Part shown: piece after piece, positions 17,266 through 26,707 of the stretch
Numbering within the stretch: the stretch's first letter is position 1
Layout: each line of letters starts with the position of its first letter
Source of the DNA: Shewanella pneumatophori
Lineage (GTDB): Bacteria; Pseudomonadota; Gammaproteobacteria; Enterobacterales; Shewanellaceae
Direction of reading: 5' to 3'
Assembly (NCBI RefSeq): GCF_023283895.1
Contig: NZ_JAKILB010000011.1
Location: 1-64,000 of the forward strand
DNA length: 64,000 nt
Program-made: the position numbers and the translations under genes
The notes under the pieces: model-generated
Told to the model about the DNA's origin: nothing
The model's database searches: none
The model's input: the letters and a program-made list of their open reading frames with translations, nothing else

Positions 17266-18210
17266 ATGGCAAATTCTCAAGCAGCCCTTGTTATTGACTC
17301 GCTTAAAAAGACCTACAAAGGTGGAGTTGAAGCGGTTAAAGGCATTAGTTTAACGGTCAATAAAGGTGACTTTTTCGCTCTTTTAGGCCCTAACGGTGCA
17401 GGTAAGTCGACCACAATTGGCGTGATTAGCTCGTTAGTGCAAAAGAGCTCTGGCAAGGTTTCTGTTTTTGAGCATGACATAGACACAGAGTTAGAGTTAG
17501 CCAAGCTGTGTATTGGATTAGTGCCGCAAGAGTTTAACTTCAATCAGTTTGAAACAGTGCAGCAGATTGTGTTGAACCAAGCAGGTTACTACGGCGTTAA
17601 GCGTGACGTAGCCCTTGAACGCGCTGAGAAGTATTTATCACAACTCGACTTATGGGAAAAGCGTAATAGCCCAGCACGTGAGCTGTCAGGCGGCATGAAG
17701 CGCCGTTTGATGATTGCCCGCGCATTAATGCATGAGCCAAAGCTATTAATCCTTGATGAGCCAACGGCGGGAGTAGATATTGAGCTGCGTCGCTCGATGT
17801 GGACCTTCTTAACAGATCTTAATCAGCAAGGCGTGACGATTATTCTTACCACCCACTATCTCGAAGAAGCCGAAATGCTGTGCCGCAATATCGGTATTAT
17901 CGATAAAGGTGTGCTGGTGGAATGTACTAGCATGAAGTCACTCTTAAGCCGCTTAAATATTGAAACTTTTGTGCTGGATCTAAAAGATGATTTAGCCGCA
18001 GTGCCTGTGCTTAACGGTGTTGAATGTCGCTTAACTGACGGCCACACCTTGGAAGTTGACGTGGCGAAAGAGCAAGGCCTTAACAGTGTATTTGTTCAGC
18101 TTAATGAGCAAGGCGTACAAGTACTGTCGATGCGTAATAAAGCAAACCGCTTAGAAGAGCTGTTTGTTGAATTAGTTGAAAAAGGTAAGCAAACCGGAGA
18201 TGTGAAATGA
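17266..18210 (+). CDS. yadG: ABC transporter ATPase, YadG-like
   Basis: ATP-binding half of an ABC-2 type exporter; the cargo of YadGH is not established. The 314-residue protein has Walker A GPNGAGKST near residue 43, the Q-loop in LVPQEFNF, the signature LSGGMKRRLMIARAL, Walker B LLILDEPTAG and the switch His in TTHYLEEAEML. A C-terminal extension of about 90 residues (from about 225) has no ATPase motif and may contact the permease. Its last bases overlap the start of yadH as ATGA, so the two are translationally coupled. Confidence 0.88.
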   Translation: MANSQAALVIDSLKKTYKGGVEAVKGISLTVNKGDFFALLGPNGAGKSTTIGVISSLVQKSSGKVSVFEHDIDTELELAKLCIGLVPQEFNFNQFETVQQIVLNQAGYYGVKRDVALERAEKYLSQLDLWEKRNSPARELSGGMKRRLMIARALMHEPKLLILDEPTAGVDIELRRSMWTFLTDLNQQGVTIILTTHYLEEAEMLCRNIGIIDKGVLVECTSMKSLLSRLNIETFVLDLKDDLAAVPVLNGVECRLTDGHTLEVDVAKEQGLNSVFVQLNEQGVQVLSMRNKANRLEELFVELVEKGKQTGDVK

Positions 18211-18983
18211 ACATGAGAGCGCTGTATTTCACAGCTTTTAAAAGTATTTTAAATAAAGAGGTTAACCGCTTTACCCGTATTTGGGTGCAAACCCTAGTGC
18301 CGCCAGCGATTAGTATGACCTTATACTTCCTTATTTTTGGTAACTTGGTCGGCAAGCGCATTGGTGAGATGGGCGGTGTATCTTACATGGAGTTTATTGC
18401 ACCGGGCTTGATCATGATGGCGGTGATCACTAGTTCATACTCTAATGTGGTGTCATCTTTCTTCAGTGCTAAATTTCAGCGTAACCTTGAAGAGTTGATT
18501 GTGGCGCCTGTACCCCATTATGTGATTATTGCTGGTTATGTGGGTGGTGGTGTTGCACGTGGTCTTTGTGTGGGCACGATTGTGACTTTAGTGGCGCTAT
18601 TTTTTGTCGACATTAGTGTGCATCACTTAGGGCTGGTGGCGTTAACAGTACTGCTGACATCGATTTTGTTTTCGCTAGGCGGCTTAATTAATGCCGTATT
18701 TGCTAAAAGTTACGATGATATCAGCATAGTTCCTACGTTTGTGTTAACGCCGCTGACCTATTTAGGTGGGGTGTTTTACTCGCTATCGTTATTGCCTGAG
18801 TTTTGGCAGGGCGTGTCGGCGTTAAACCCAATCGTGTATATGATTAACGTATTCCGTTACGGCTTCTTAGGTTACGCAGACATGAGCGTACCCTTATCTA
18901 TCGGTGTGATGGTAGGCTTTTGCGCAACGCTTTGGGCGGTAGCTTACTACCTGATTTCTCGTGGTATTGGTTTGAGAAGCTAA
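18207..18983 (+). CDS. yadH: ABC-2 type permease, YadH-like
   Basis: Membrane half of the YadGH exporter, 258 residues with six hydrophobic segments. The ABC-2 signature is visible around FVLTPLTYLGGVFYSLSLLP and ALNPIVYMINVFRYGFLG. The start ATG overlaps the yadG stop by four bases; a second ATG two codons in is possible. A terminator at 19017 closes the operon. The pair sits in the same neighbourhood (hpt, panBC) as in E. coli. Confidence 0.88.
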   Translation: MNMRALYFTAFKSILNKEVNRFTRIWVQTLVPPAISMTLYFLIFGNLVGKRIGEMGGVSYMEFIAPGLIMMAVITSSYSNVVSSFFSAKFQRNLEELIVAPVPHYVIIAGYVGGGVARGLCVGTIVTLVALFFVDISVHHLGLVALTVLLTSILFSLGGLINAVFAKSYDDISIVPTFVLTPLTYLGGVFYSLSLLPEFWQGVSALNPIVYMINVFRYGFLGYADMSVPLSIGVMVGFCATLWAVAYYLISRGIGLRS

Positions 18984-19016
18984 TTGCTAAAACTTGCCGA
19001 GGCCTGAGCACTCAAC

Positions 19017-19046
19017 AAAAAGCCAACCATTGCGGTTGGCTTTTTA
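19017..19046 (+). terminator. Intrinsic terminator after yadH
   Basis: AAAAGCCAACC-ATTGC-GGTTGGCTTTTT forms an 11-bp stem with a T-run. The A-run on the other side lets it also serve the opposing DUF4144-like gene. Confidence 0.9.
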
Positions 19047-19084
19047 GTTTTCGCTGTTTTTTGAGACTGAAGGCTAGTCTGCGA

Positions 19085-19438
19085 TTAAAGCTCACCATCC
19101 TCAATAAATTCCAGTATGGCAAACAGTTGCTGAATATCATTGGCTGCGAGTTTGCTGGTACAGCAATGGCCTGCTTGACTGGCGTGAAGTCGCACCCATT
19201 CGATTAGTTGCTCCATCGATGGTTGCGGCGTTGATAAATGTAATTGCCAAGCTGCTGCAGCATTGTCTATCTGATAGCTGTATCCTTGACTATCGATAAT
19301 AGTGAGCTCATCGAGGCTACCAAGCATAGGCAGTTGTTCGGTTAACTCAGCTAACTCAGTTAGGTAAACGAGTTCTTCTTGCTGAAGATGTTTAACTGCA
19401 ATTGGCCATTGGAGTGAGGCTAAAGAAAGAGTTGGCAA
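19085..19438 (-). CDS. Small acidic protein, DUF4144-like
   Basis: A 117-residue, acidic, mainly soluble protein without catalytic motifs. The layout (LPMLGSLDELTIIDSQGYSYQID, then WVRLHASQAGHCCTSKLAANDIQQLFAILE) reminds me of DUF4144 proteins of Shewanella; I hold this loosely. The start is TTG at 19438, supported by CAGGAG six bases before it; no ATG exists in the vicinity. It lies 39 bp downstream of the DUF4124-like gene on the same strand and may be co-transcribed. Two adjacent Cys residues in GHCCTS could bind metal or form a disulfide. Confidence 0.6.
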   Translation of the reverse strand: MPTLSLASLQWPIAVKHLQQEELVYLTELAELTEQLPMLGSLDELTIIDSQGYSYQIDNAAAAWQLHLSTPQPSMEQLIEWVRLHASQAGHCCTSKLAANDIQQLFAILEFIEDGEL

Positions 19439-19477
19439 TAGAAGCTCCTGCAGAAGATAGTGCAGTACAGCTTACAC

Positions 19478-19987
19478 CTAATTTGCTTTTGCGGCTTCTT
19501 CTTCGATGAGCTGTTTTCTAGCAATTAATACATCAATGGCACCTGCGTTGGCGGTAACAAGCTGATCAAAGTGCTGATTCATTTCATCAAGAGACTCTAA
19601 ATATTGCGGGTCGTTTTTTTCTTTTTTCTGCCAATAGCGGTTACGCTCAAGCTTTTGTAATTCACTGGCTCTGAGTATTTCGTAATAACTATTTTCTTGG
19701 CGTAAGCGATACACTTCACTGTCTAGCAGCTGCAATAAGCGCTCTTTTGAAATGGTTTTTTTATTGAGTAACGCTTGCAGTGGATCTTCAGTCTTAATGC
19801 GTTTATCTGAATCGGTTTCTGTGGTGATCCCGAGTTGATATTCAATCTTATGCTGGCGAAATTCAGTCGGGCACGAATGCTGACTAAAGACGATTTTATT
19901 GTCTTTAGTGCACTTGAAAATACTGCTCTTTGCATGAGCAGAACTTGCGACTGCAAGGCAAATTATTGTGAAAATAATTTTCGCCAT
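19478..19987 (-). CDS. DUF4124-like exported protein
   Basis: A 169-residue secreted protein. The signal peptide MAKIIFTIICLAVASSAHA precedes a short DUF4124-type segment (KSSIFKCTKDNKIVFSQHSC) with two Cys that probably form a disulfide in the periplasm. The remaining two thirds are charged and helical (ERLLQLLDSEVYRLRQENSYYEIL onward), possibly a coiled coil. Function unknown. The ATG at 19987 has TAAGGAC upstream at good spacing, so the longer frame from 20077 is rejected. Confidence 0.65.
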   Translation of the reverse strand: MAKIIFTIICLAVASSAHAKSSIFKCTKDNKIVFSQHSCPTEFRQHKIEYQLGITTETDSDKRIKTEDPLQALLNKKTISKERLLQLLDSEVYRLRQENSYYEILRASELQKLERNRYWQKKEKNDPQYLESLDEMNQHFDQLVTANAGAIDVLIARKQLIEEEAAKAN

Positions 19988-20353
19988 CGGGTTAACTGTC
20001 CTTATTGACCTGAGTGCTGTATTGACTGAATCTGACGTCGTATTGTTATAGAGTAACTGCCAAGAATTAATGCTCAAAAGTTAACAAGTAGGCATTACCT
20101 TTAACAATCTTTCATACTATGGCTGAAGTTGACTAATAACTCCAGTTTTTTGACACTAAATTATTTGAGGTTAAAGCGACGATTTAATCAGTCTTTAAGC
20201 GTATTTTAGCTGAAATTATTTATATAAATTCAATATATTGACGGCTATGTTGCTATTACTTAATGGCGAAGAACTCAGTTACTGACTGCTACCATTGAGC
20301 TGATTATTTCAGGCGGGTTTAGTCAGGTTTGTGAGTATAAATCGCCAATAAAA
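19988..20353. other. Intergenic region, AT-rich
   Basis: About 365 bp between the DUF4124-like gene and the panBC terminator. It is AT-rich (for example the stretch around 20215-20243) and should contain the promoter of the DUF4124-like gene. No further gene or repeat was seen. Confidence 0.45.
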
Positions 20354-20375
20354 AACGGCGCTATTTAGCGCCGTT
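20354..20375 (-). terminator. Intrinsic terminator of panBC
   Basis: AACGGCGCT-AAAT-AGCGCCGTT on the minus strand is followed by TTTTTATT, 24 bp past the panC stop. Confidence 0.9.
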
Positions 20376-20398
20376 AATTGATTTGTCATGCAAGTTAC

Positions 20399-21244
20399 TT
20401 AAATCGATACCAAGATATTATCGATTAAGCGGGTTGTGCCCATGTAAGCCGCGACTAAAATCACTAGCTCTTTATCTGTACTGTTAGCAATAGCGAAAGT
20501 CTTAGCGCTACGGACATCGAGGTAGTCATGTTTAAAGCCTGCTTGGCTCAGCTCGTTTTGAGCTTGCTCGATAACTGCATCGATATTTCCACCCGCTTTT
20601 AGCGAAGCTGCCATAGCATCTAAGCTACGTTTAATTTGCGCTGCTTGCTGTTTTTGCTCGGCAGTTAAGTAGCCATTGCGCGAACTCATCGCAAGGCCAG
20701 ATGCTTCACGTATGGTATCAACCCCAACAATCTCAATTGGCATTGATAGATCTTCAACCATAGTGCGAATAACAAGTAGTTGTTGAAAGTCCTTTTGGCC
20801 AAATACGGCAATATCAGGCTGCACGATATTAAATAGCTTACAGACAATAGTTGCCACGCCTCTAAAGTGGCCTGGGCGGCTTGCACCGCAAAGCTCATCA
20901 GAAATCGCAGGGACTTCAACAAAGGTTTGCGCATCCATACCTTTTGGATAGATGATGTCGGGTGTTGGCGTGAACAGTAATTCTGCGCCTGCGGCCACAA
21001 GGGCTGCTTGATCATCAGCTAAAGTGCGTGGGTATGAATCAAGATCTTCGTTTTGACCGAATTGCATCGGGTTCACAAAAATCGAGGCAACCACATGGTC
21101 TGCACGTAGTTTGGCTTCTTTCACTAAGGTGATATGGCCTAAGTGTAAGTTGCCCATTGTTGGTACAAATGCAACGGTTTCGCCTTGTTGGTGCCAAGCT
21201 TTTACTTGAGCGCGGATTTCAGCGATTGATTGAGTTGTGATCAT
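20399..21244 (-). CDS. panC: Pantothenate synthetase
   Basis: Condenses pantoate and beta-alanine with ATP to make pantothenate. The 281-residue protein has [16 protein letters not shown] (the HIGH-like nucleotide motif), [37 protein letters not shown] and MSSRNGYL, all conserved in PanC. It lies 60 bp downstream of panB with a short AT-rich gap, so the two form an operon. No panD is in the window. Confidence 0.95.
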   Translation of the reverse strand: MITTQSIAEIRAQVKAWHQQGETVAFVPTMGNLHLGHITLVKEAKLRADHVVASIFVNPMQFGQNEDLDSYPRTLADDQAALVAAGAELLFTPTPDIIYPKGMDAQTFVEVPAISDELCGASRPGHFRGVATIVCKLFNIVQPDIAVFGQKDFQQLLVIRTMVEDLSMPIEIVGVDTIREASGLAMSSRNGYLTAEQKQQAAQIKRSLDAMAASLKAGGNIDAVIEQAQNELSQAGFKHDYLDVRSAKTFAIANSTDKELVILVAAYMGTTRLIDNILVSI

Positions 21245-21304
21245 GACTTTACTGCTCTGATAGCAAAATAAAATACGCTCAACTAGGCAGTTGAGCGCTG
21301 ATAA

Positions 21305-22099
21305 TTAGTTAAATGTGTGCTCGTCACCTGGGAATACTCCCTCAGCAACTTCACTGATGTATGCACGAACGGCAGCGCGGATCTCGCCAGTTTGCTTAAG
21401 ATAGTTCTTAGAAAAACGTGGAATGTAGCCACTAGAGATCCCAAGTACATCGTGCATCACTAAAATTTGACCATCGGTATCTTTACCTGCACCAATACCA
21501 ATCACTGGAATAGTCAAAGCTTCGGTAATCGCTTTTGCAAGTGCAGCAGGAATACATTCAACCACTAATAGCTGTGCGCCAGCCGCTTCTAGTGCAATGG
21601 CTTCATCAAGAATACGTTGCGCGTTGTCAGCGTCGCGGCCTTGAACCTTAAAACCACCAAATACGTGTACAGATTGTGGCGTTAGGCCTAAGTGAGCACA
21701 TACTGGAATACCACGTTCAGTTAGCATAGATACGCTTTCAAGTAGCCATTTGCCACCCTCAACTTTAACCATGCTAGCACCAGCTTGCATTAGCTTAGTG
21801 GCATTGGTCATGGTCTGCTCAGGCGTGGCATAGCTCATAAATGGCATATCTGCGATAAGCAAAGCACGCTCAATACCACGGCGCACACAGCGCGTGTGGT
21901 AAGCAATATCGTCAACGGTAACAGGTAAAGTGTCACTGTGGCCTTGAAGTACCATTCCCATAGAATCACCCACTAGGAGTACTTCTACGCCTTCGCTATC
22001 AAATGCACCAGCAAAGCTAGCGTCATACGCGGTTAGTGCAGTGAATTTTTTACCTTCTTGTTTAAAGGTACGCAGTGTTGAACTTGTAATTTTGGACAT
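21305..22099 (-). CDS. panB: 3-methyl-2-oxobutanoate hydroxymethyltransferase
   Basis: First step of pantoate synthesis: transfers a hydroxymethyl group from methylene-tetrahydrofolate to 2-oxoisovalerate. The 264-residue TIM-barrel enzyme shows [13 protein letters not shown], the metal-binding [25 protein letters not shown]-like [11 protein letters not shown] and [16 protein letters not shown]. The start MSKITSS at 22099 fits the family; an ATG seven codons upstream is a less likely alternative. First gene of panBC; folK lies 135 bp upstream and is probably a separate unit. Confidence 0.95.
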   Translation of the reverse strand: MSKITSSTLRTFKQEGKKFTALTAYDASFAGAFDSEGVEVLLVGDSMGMVLQGHSDTLPVTVDDIAYHTRCVRRGIERALLIADMPFMSYATPEQTMTNATKLMQAGASMVKVEGGKWLLESVSMLTERGIPVCAHLGLTPQSVHVFGGFKVQGRDADNAQRILDEAIALEAAGAQLLVVECIPAALAKAITEALTIPVIGIGAGKDTDGQILVMHDVLGISSGYIPRFSKNYLKQTGEIRAAVRAYISEVAEGVFPGDEHTFN

Positions 22100-22233
22100 A
22101 ATGGTAATTTTAAAACTCAATTTGTGAAGTTGTTACAGGCCAACAAAGGGTTGACTTCAATGAACTTGATGTTGAATTTTTTCAAAATAGACGCGGCCAT
22201 ACTAGCAGAAAAAACTAATTAAGCAGAATGCTA

Positions 22234-22728
22234 TTACACAGCGATTAAAGCGTCGGCTAAGACTAGCTCTGCCTTCAGGGAGTCATTGATGAGGCTTGCT
22301 AATGCTGTACCGTCAGGCAAGATAAGTTCTGGTGCGATATAACTTAAAGGCACCAATACAAAACTACGCTCGCGCATACCGTAATGTGGCACAACTAGGC
22401 GCGGAATATCGATACACTGATCATCATATAGCAATAAATCTAAATCTAGCGTTCGTGGGCCCCAGCGCAGCTCGCGTATACGGCCTTGCTGATTTTCTAT
22501 TGCTTGTAATGCATCGAGTAATTCAATAGGGCTGAGATCGGTACTAAAGCCAGCAACCGCATTGACATAGTCAGGCTGCTCAACATCGCCCATAGGCGCA
22601 GAGCGATAAAATGGAGATACACGAAGAGAGTCGGCATTAGCCAAACTTAATAGTGCTTCACAAGCACAATTAAGCTGGCCAATAGGGTCGGCTAAGTTAG
22701 CACCAAGTGCGACGTAAACTTGAGCCAT
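22234..22728 (-). CDS. folK: Dihydropterin pyrophosphokinase
   Basis: Folate pathway enzyme that transfers pyrophosphate from ATP to 6-hydroxymethyl-dihydropterin. The 164-residue protein opens VYVALGANLADPIGQL and carries the HPPK signature RWGPRTLDLDLLLYDD, in which two Asp bind magnesium, and the loop VPHYGMRERSFVLVPL. Its ATG overlaps the pcnB stop as TAATG, so translation is coupled, as commonly found for pcnB-folK in gammaproteobacteria. Last gene of the dksA-gluQRS-pcnB-folK group. Confidence 0.95.
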   Translation of the reverse strand: MAQVYVALGANLADPIGQLNCACEALLSLANADSLRVSPFYRSAPMGDVEQPDYVNAVAGFSTDLSPIELLDALQAIENQQGRIRELRWGPRTLDLDLLLYDDQCIDIPRLVVPHYGMRERSFVLVPLSYIAPELILPDGTALASLINDSLKAELVLADALIAV

Positions 22729-24125
22729 TATTCAGCAGATTTAGGCGCCGATTTTGCACTAGGCTTACGACGGCGACGTTGATTAGAGTTACGGTTGCGA
22801 CCACCTTTATTGGCAGAGCGAGCAATCACATTGCGCTGATCTTCGCTGCCTTCAACGAAGCTCTTCCACCATGCAGCACTCTTAGCAACTGTGCCGCCTT
22901 CAGCGTGAGCGCGTAACAATAATAAATCGTATGCAGCTCTAAACTTTGGATGCTCAATGAATCTAAAGGCCTTAGTGCCTTTATTGCGGTCAAACCTAAG
23001 CTGTAACTGCCAAATATCTTTGGTTACTGTGCTAAAGCGGCGTGGAATGCTAATGGTGCGGCATTGCTGCTCCATTACATCACCCATAGCGGCATTGTAA
23101 GCATCATAAGAGCTTAGGCCACTTTCTAAGGCGATATCATCAGCACGCTGGCTCAATGGATACCAAAGTAGTGCGGCATAGAAAAATGCTGGCGTTACCG
23201 GCTTATCTTGCGCAACGCGCTCATCGGTGTTGGCCATCATCTCTTGCATTAATTTAGCGGTTTCACCGTTTGGGTATTCTTTTAGTAGTGTTTCTACTAA
23301 TGGGAATAATGGCTCAAATAGACCAAATTCACGCATCATATTGAAGTTTTGCTGTGCTTTACCTGCAAAGAATAGTTTCAGCACTTCTTCATACATACGC
23401 GCTGCAGGAATATCTTTGAGTAAACGTGCTAAGCCTTTGATTGGCTCTGCAGCTTTGGCCTCAATCTCCATATCAAGCTTAGTGGCAAAACGAACTGCAC
23501 GTAACATGCGCACAGGGTCTTCACGGTAGCGAGTTTGTGGATCGCCAATCAAGCGAATAGTGCGAGACTCTAAGTCTTGTAATCCACCGCCATAGCTATG
23601 GATTGAGAAATCGCTAATATCGTAATACAAGGCGTTAATGGTGAAGTCACGGCGTTCAGCGTCTTCATCAATACTACCGTATACGTTGTCACGTAATAGA
23701 CGACCAGATTCATTGGTTTTTGAGATCTTTTCGCCGCTGTCTACGTGGTGGCCACGTAAGGTTGCCACTTCAATAACATCGCGTCCGAAAACGATATGTG
23801 CAAGACGGAATCTACGGCCGACTAGACGACAGTTACGAAATAGTCGTTTGATCTCTTCCGGCGTGGCATTGGTAACAACGTCGAAATCTTTCGGTTGTAG
23901 ACCCAATAAAATATCGCGTACGCCGCCGCCGACTAAGTAAGCTTTAAAGCCTGACTTGTGCAGTCTGTAGAGTACTTTGATCGCATTATCGCTGATTTGT
24001 CTGCGAGAAATGGCATGTGCATTCCTAGGCACGACCTCTAAACTAAGACCTGTCTGCGTTTGTTCTTCAGCTTTTGGAGTATCTTCAAACAGCTGTTTAC
24101 AGAATTGACTAATACGGCGAAAAAT
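22728..24125 (-). CDS. pcnB: Poly(A) polymerase I, probable AUU start
   Basis: Adds 3' poly(A) tails that promote RNA decay. Catalytic head: YLVGGGVRDILLGLQPKDFDVVTNA with the nucleotidyltransferase Asp pair, then RRDFTINALYYD and the RNA-binding domain DPVRMLRAVRFATKLD. The C-terminus is a basic tail rich in Arg, Asn and Lys. There is no ATG or good GTG with a binding site at the family's usual N-terminus. Reading upstream in frame from a GTG at 24032 gives FRRISQFCKQLFED, matching the E. coli N-terminal layout, and reaches ATT at 24125 with AGAGGTG just before it. E. coli pcnB is known to start at AUU; with this start the protein has 465 residues, the E. coli length. A start at 24032 would lose 31 residues. 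Confidence 0.9.
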   Translation of the reverse strand: MFRRISQFCKQLFEDTPKAEEQTQTGLSLEVVPRNAHAISRRQISDNAIKVLYRLHKSGFKAYLVGGGVRDILLGLQPKDFDVVTNATPEEIKRLFRNCRLVGRRFRLAHIVFGRDVIEVATLRGHHVDSGEKISKTNESGRLLRDNVYGSIDEDAERRDFTINALYYDISDFSIHSYGGGLQDLESRTIRLIGDPQTRYREDPVRMLRAVRFATKLDMEIEAKAAEPIKGLARLLKDIPAARMYEEVLKLFFAGKAQQNFNMMREFGLFEPLFPLVETLLKEYPNGETAKLMQEMMANTDERVAQDKPVTPAFFYAALLWYPLSQRADDIALESGLSSYDAYNAAMGDVMEQQCRTISIPRRFSTVTKDIWQLQLRFDRNKGTKAFRFIEHPKFRAAYDLLLLRAHAEGGTVAKSAAWWKSFVEGSEDQRNVIARSANKGGRNRNSNQRRRRKPSAKSAPKSAE

Positions 24126-24136
24126 GGGACACCTCT
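24123..24136 (-). promoter_or_regulatory. Strong ribosome binding site with AUU start codon of pcnB
   Basis: On the minus strand AGAGGTG (24136-24130) is followed by TCCC and ATT (24125-24123). The Shine-Dalgarno match is excellent while the start codon is the poor AUU, the arrangement known to keep PcnB low in E. coli through IF3 discrimination. Confidence 0.75.
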
Positions 24137-24212
24137 GATTTGGATCTTAATTTGGGTAAAAACAAGTGGGCTATGATAACTCAATTAAAGCTTAATGAGT
24201 ATACGATTGATC

Positions 24213-25091
24213 TCACGTATCAAGCAGTATTTCTGATTGCTTAGGCACTAATGCCAAATCAAATTGCTCAACTGCTTGCGCTATCATAGTGCTGACTTGA
24301 GATTCTGTGGTTACTGGCGATTGACCTAAAAAGGCTAATGCCGCGTTAATACTGGCTTGTGGGTGTAGATTATCTATCGCTGGCGCATGATTTTGCTTAG
24401 ACAGTTTTCTACCTTTTTCAGCACAAGCTAGTGGTAGATGTAGCCATTTTGGTACAGGCGATTGTAAAATCTGATATAAGCTTTCTTGACGACATGTTGG
24501 CTCAAGTAGGTCACAACCACGCACCACTTCAGTAATATTTTGATGAATATCATCTAACACCACCGCCAGTTGGTAGGCGTATAAACCGTCGCTTCTTTTG
24601 ATAATAAAATCTTCAGCAGCAAAGGCTTCATCAACGCTGACTTGTCCCATATGCTGGTCGACAAAGTGCGCAACAGCATAAGGGTTACGTACTCGAATTG
24701 CACCTTGGGTCAATGCTTGTGGCAATTGGCCACAACGGCCATCGTAACTGCCGCCCATAGCTTGAATTTGCTTACGGGTGCATTGGCAATAATAAGCTTG
24801 GTTATCTTGTAACAACTGCTCGATTCTTGCTTGATATATATCGAGGCGTTGGCTTTGGTAGAGCACCTCTTCATCCCACTCAAGACCATAGGCTTCGAGG
24901 GTATTTAATATGGCGCTGCTTGCTCCTGCTATTTCTCTTGGCGGGTCGATATCTTCGATACGCACTAGCCATTTTCCCCCCATAGAGCGGGCACGCAAAT
25001 AGCTGCCGAGGGCAGCAATTAATGAACCAAAATGAAGAGGACCAGAAGGAGAGGGCGCAAAGCGGCCTATATAAGAAGTCGTATTAACCAT
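24213..25091 (-). CDS. gluQ: Glutamyl-Q tRNA(Asp) synthetase
   Basis: Attaches glutamate to queuosine in the anticodon of tRNA-Asp. The 292-residue protein is a GluRS catalytic core without the anticodon-binding half. It shows GRFAPSPSGPLHFGSL (HIGH motif), the zinc-site pattern YYCQCTRKQIQ followed by YDGRCG, and the class I lysine loop KLSKQNH. It lies after dksA in the same direction, with a terminator-like hairpin in the gap, and before pcnB. The gene is usually named gluQ or gluQRS. Confidence 0.93.
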   Translation of the reverse strand: MVNTTSYIGRFAPSPSGPLHFGSLIAALGSYLRARSMGGKWLVRIEDIDPPREIAGASSAILNTLEAYGLEWDEEVLYQSQRLDIYQARIEQLLQDNQAYYCQCTRKQIQAMGGSYDGRCGQLPQALTQGAIRVRNPYAVAHFVDQHMGQVSVDEAFAAEDFIIKRSDGLYAYQLAVVLDDIHQNITEVVRGCDLLEPTCRQESLYQILQSPVPKWLHLPLACAEKGRKLSKQNHAPAIDNLHPQASINAALAFLGQSPVTTESQVSTMIAQAVEQFDLALVPKQSEILLDT

Positions 25092-25109
25092 TTATAGCAG
25101 TCGTAAAAC

Positions 25110-25134
25110 AAAAGAGCGGAGCTAAAAGCTCCGC
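25110..25134 (-). terminator. Terminator between dksA and gluQRS
   Basis: GCGGAGCT-TTT-AGCTCCGC followed by TCTTTTGTTTT on the minus strand. A terminator at this point controls how much dksA transcript reads into gluQRS in Shigella and E. coli, and the same arrangement appears here. Confidence 0.8.
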
Positions 25135-25150
25135 ACTTATTAGGTAGGTA

Positions 25151-25594
25151 TTAACCTGCCATTTGCTTTTCTTTGATCTCAGCAAGCGTTTTACAATCGA
25201 TACACTGATCGGCTGTTGGACGTGCTTCTAATCGACGAATCCCGATTTCGATGCCACAAGATTCACAGAAGCCAAAATCGTCTTCTTCAATCTTTTGCAT
25301 TGTCTTTTCGATCTTCTTAATTAGCTTACGTTCTCTATCACGAGCACGTAACTCTAAGCTGAACTCTTCTTCTTGAGCAGCGCGGTCGACAGGATCTGGG
25401 AAATTAGCCGCTTCATCTTGCATGTGATTAAGAGTGCGATCAACTTCTTCGCGCAATTGGTTACGCCATGCTTCAAGAATCTTCTTAAAGTGACCCAATT
25501 GAGCCTCGTTCATGTACTCCTCACCTGGTTTTTCCTGGTAAGGATCTACACCTGCGATAGCGAGCACGCCAAGTTTTCTAGTGCCTTCAGGCAT
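25151..25594 (-). CDS. dksA: RNA polymerase-binding transcription factor DksA
   Basis: Partner of ppGpp in the stringent response; enters the RNA polymerase secondary channel. The 147-residue protein has the long coiled coil (about residues 30-105) with the tip pattern [11 protein letters not shown] carrying the Asp pair region, and the zinc finger [13 protein letters not shown] ending in CIDC (four Cys). The ATG at 25594 has GGAGATGC upstream. First gene of the dksA-gluQRS-pcnB-folK group, divergent from none: sfsA upstream is on the same strand. Confidence 0.96.
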   Translation of the reverse strand: MPEGTRKLGVLAIAGVDPYQEKPGEEYMNEAQLGHFKKILEAWRNQLREEVDRTLNHMQDEAANFPDPVDRAAQEEEFSLELRARDRERKLIKKIEKTMQKIEEDDFGFCESCGIEIGIRRLEARPTADQCIDCKTLAEIKEKQMAG

Positions 25595-25753
25595 AACGCA
25601 TCTCCTGTTAATCATTTGCGTTGTTGGGCGTCTTTAAATAACGGCCGCTATCTATACCAGAAAGCTTTTCACTAGGCAAATAATTTATGTTTATTGGGGG
25701 CCATTCTTTGACTATGTCCGCTATTCAGAACAATTTCAACTGTATCTGCTGAA

Positions 25754-26458
25754 TTAAAGCTTAACCGGACAGGATTTAACCAAACTTGCCTCTGAGGGCG
25801 ATAACTCCGCACTATAGGCGATAATCTCGACACCTTTTTTGTGAGCCTCAGCAAGTAATTTGGCGTAATCCGGGTCAATATGTGCTGCTGCTTTAACACT
25901 CTTTATGCCCGTATGCTGAACAACAAAAAGCAGTATTGCACGGTAGCCCTGTTCGACCATTTCCATCAGTTCTCGTAGGTGTTTTTGCCCACGAGTTGTT
26001 ACTGCATCAGGGAAATATCCTTGTCCTTCATCTAGTAATGTACAACTTTTGACTTCTATATAGCAGTTTGGCCTATCAAAATCTTCAAGCAGAATATCAA
26101 TGCGGCTATTTTCATTGCCATATTTCACTTCTCGGCGCAGTGATTGATAACCTTGCAACTCAGTTATTACCCCATTTTTAATCGCTTCTTCGGCTAAAGC
26201 GTTTGCTCGCCCTGTGTTGATGCCAATCATGTGGCCAGCAGACGTTTGAGCAAGCTCCCAAGTGCGACTGTATTTGCGCTTCGGGTTGTCAGAAACTGAG
26301 AACCAAACTTTCTCACCTTCAAATAAACAGTTTTTCATCGAGCCGGTGTTTGGGCAGTGAATGGTGACCGTTTCACCATCTTCGAGGCTAATATCAGTCA
26401 AAAATCGTTTATAGCGTTTAATCAATACGCCACTATCGAAACTAGGATCAAATTTCAT
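25754..26458 (-). CDS. sfsA: Sugar fermentation stimulation protein homolog SfsA
   Basis: A 234-residue cytoplasmic protein of the SfsA family, found near dksA in many gammaproteobacteria. The family has a nuclease-like fold and has been suggested to bind DNA, but its true role is unclear. Conserved points seen: [52 protein letters not shown] (Asp, Glu and Lys of a PD-(D/E)xK-like site) and [16 protein letters not shown]. It is followed by dksA after 160 bp. Confidence 0.93.
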   Translation of the reverse strand: MKFDPSFDSGVLIKRYKRFLTDISLEDGETVTIHCPNTGSMKNCLFEGEKVWFSVSDNPKRKYSRTWELAQTSAGHMIGINTGRANALAEEAIKNGVITELQGYQSLRREVKYGNENSRIDILLEDFDRPNCYIEVKSCTLLDEGQGYFPDAVTTRGQKHLRELMEMVEQGYRAILLFVVQHTGIKSVKAAAHIDPDYAKLLAEAHKKGVEIIAYSAELSPSEASLVKSCPVKL

Positions 26459-26707
26459 GGTGAGCTCAATTTGTAGTTAATTGGCTGTAGGTTAACAGAA
26501 ACTCAAGTAAGAGTGGCTTGGCAAGTTTGCTGTTTTAATTGCTGGTTCGGCTCAGACCGCTAGCTGAGCGCTGATAAACCCTGCGACTAAGCTTTAGAAT
26601 TGCAAATGGATGCAGTAGACTGCTTGCACTAAAAATAGGCTGGTTGCTGATAATTAGGTCAAAACCTAGGTTATCTCAACATCGATTTATATAATAAGGA
26701 CCTACAA

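Noticed and set aside
18920..19207. 95-residue frame overlapping the end of yadH
   Set aside because: It runs through the yadH terminator hairpin and opposes the DUF4144-like gene.
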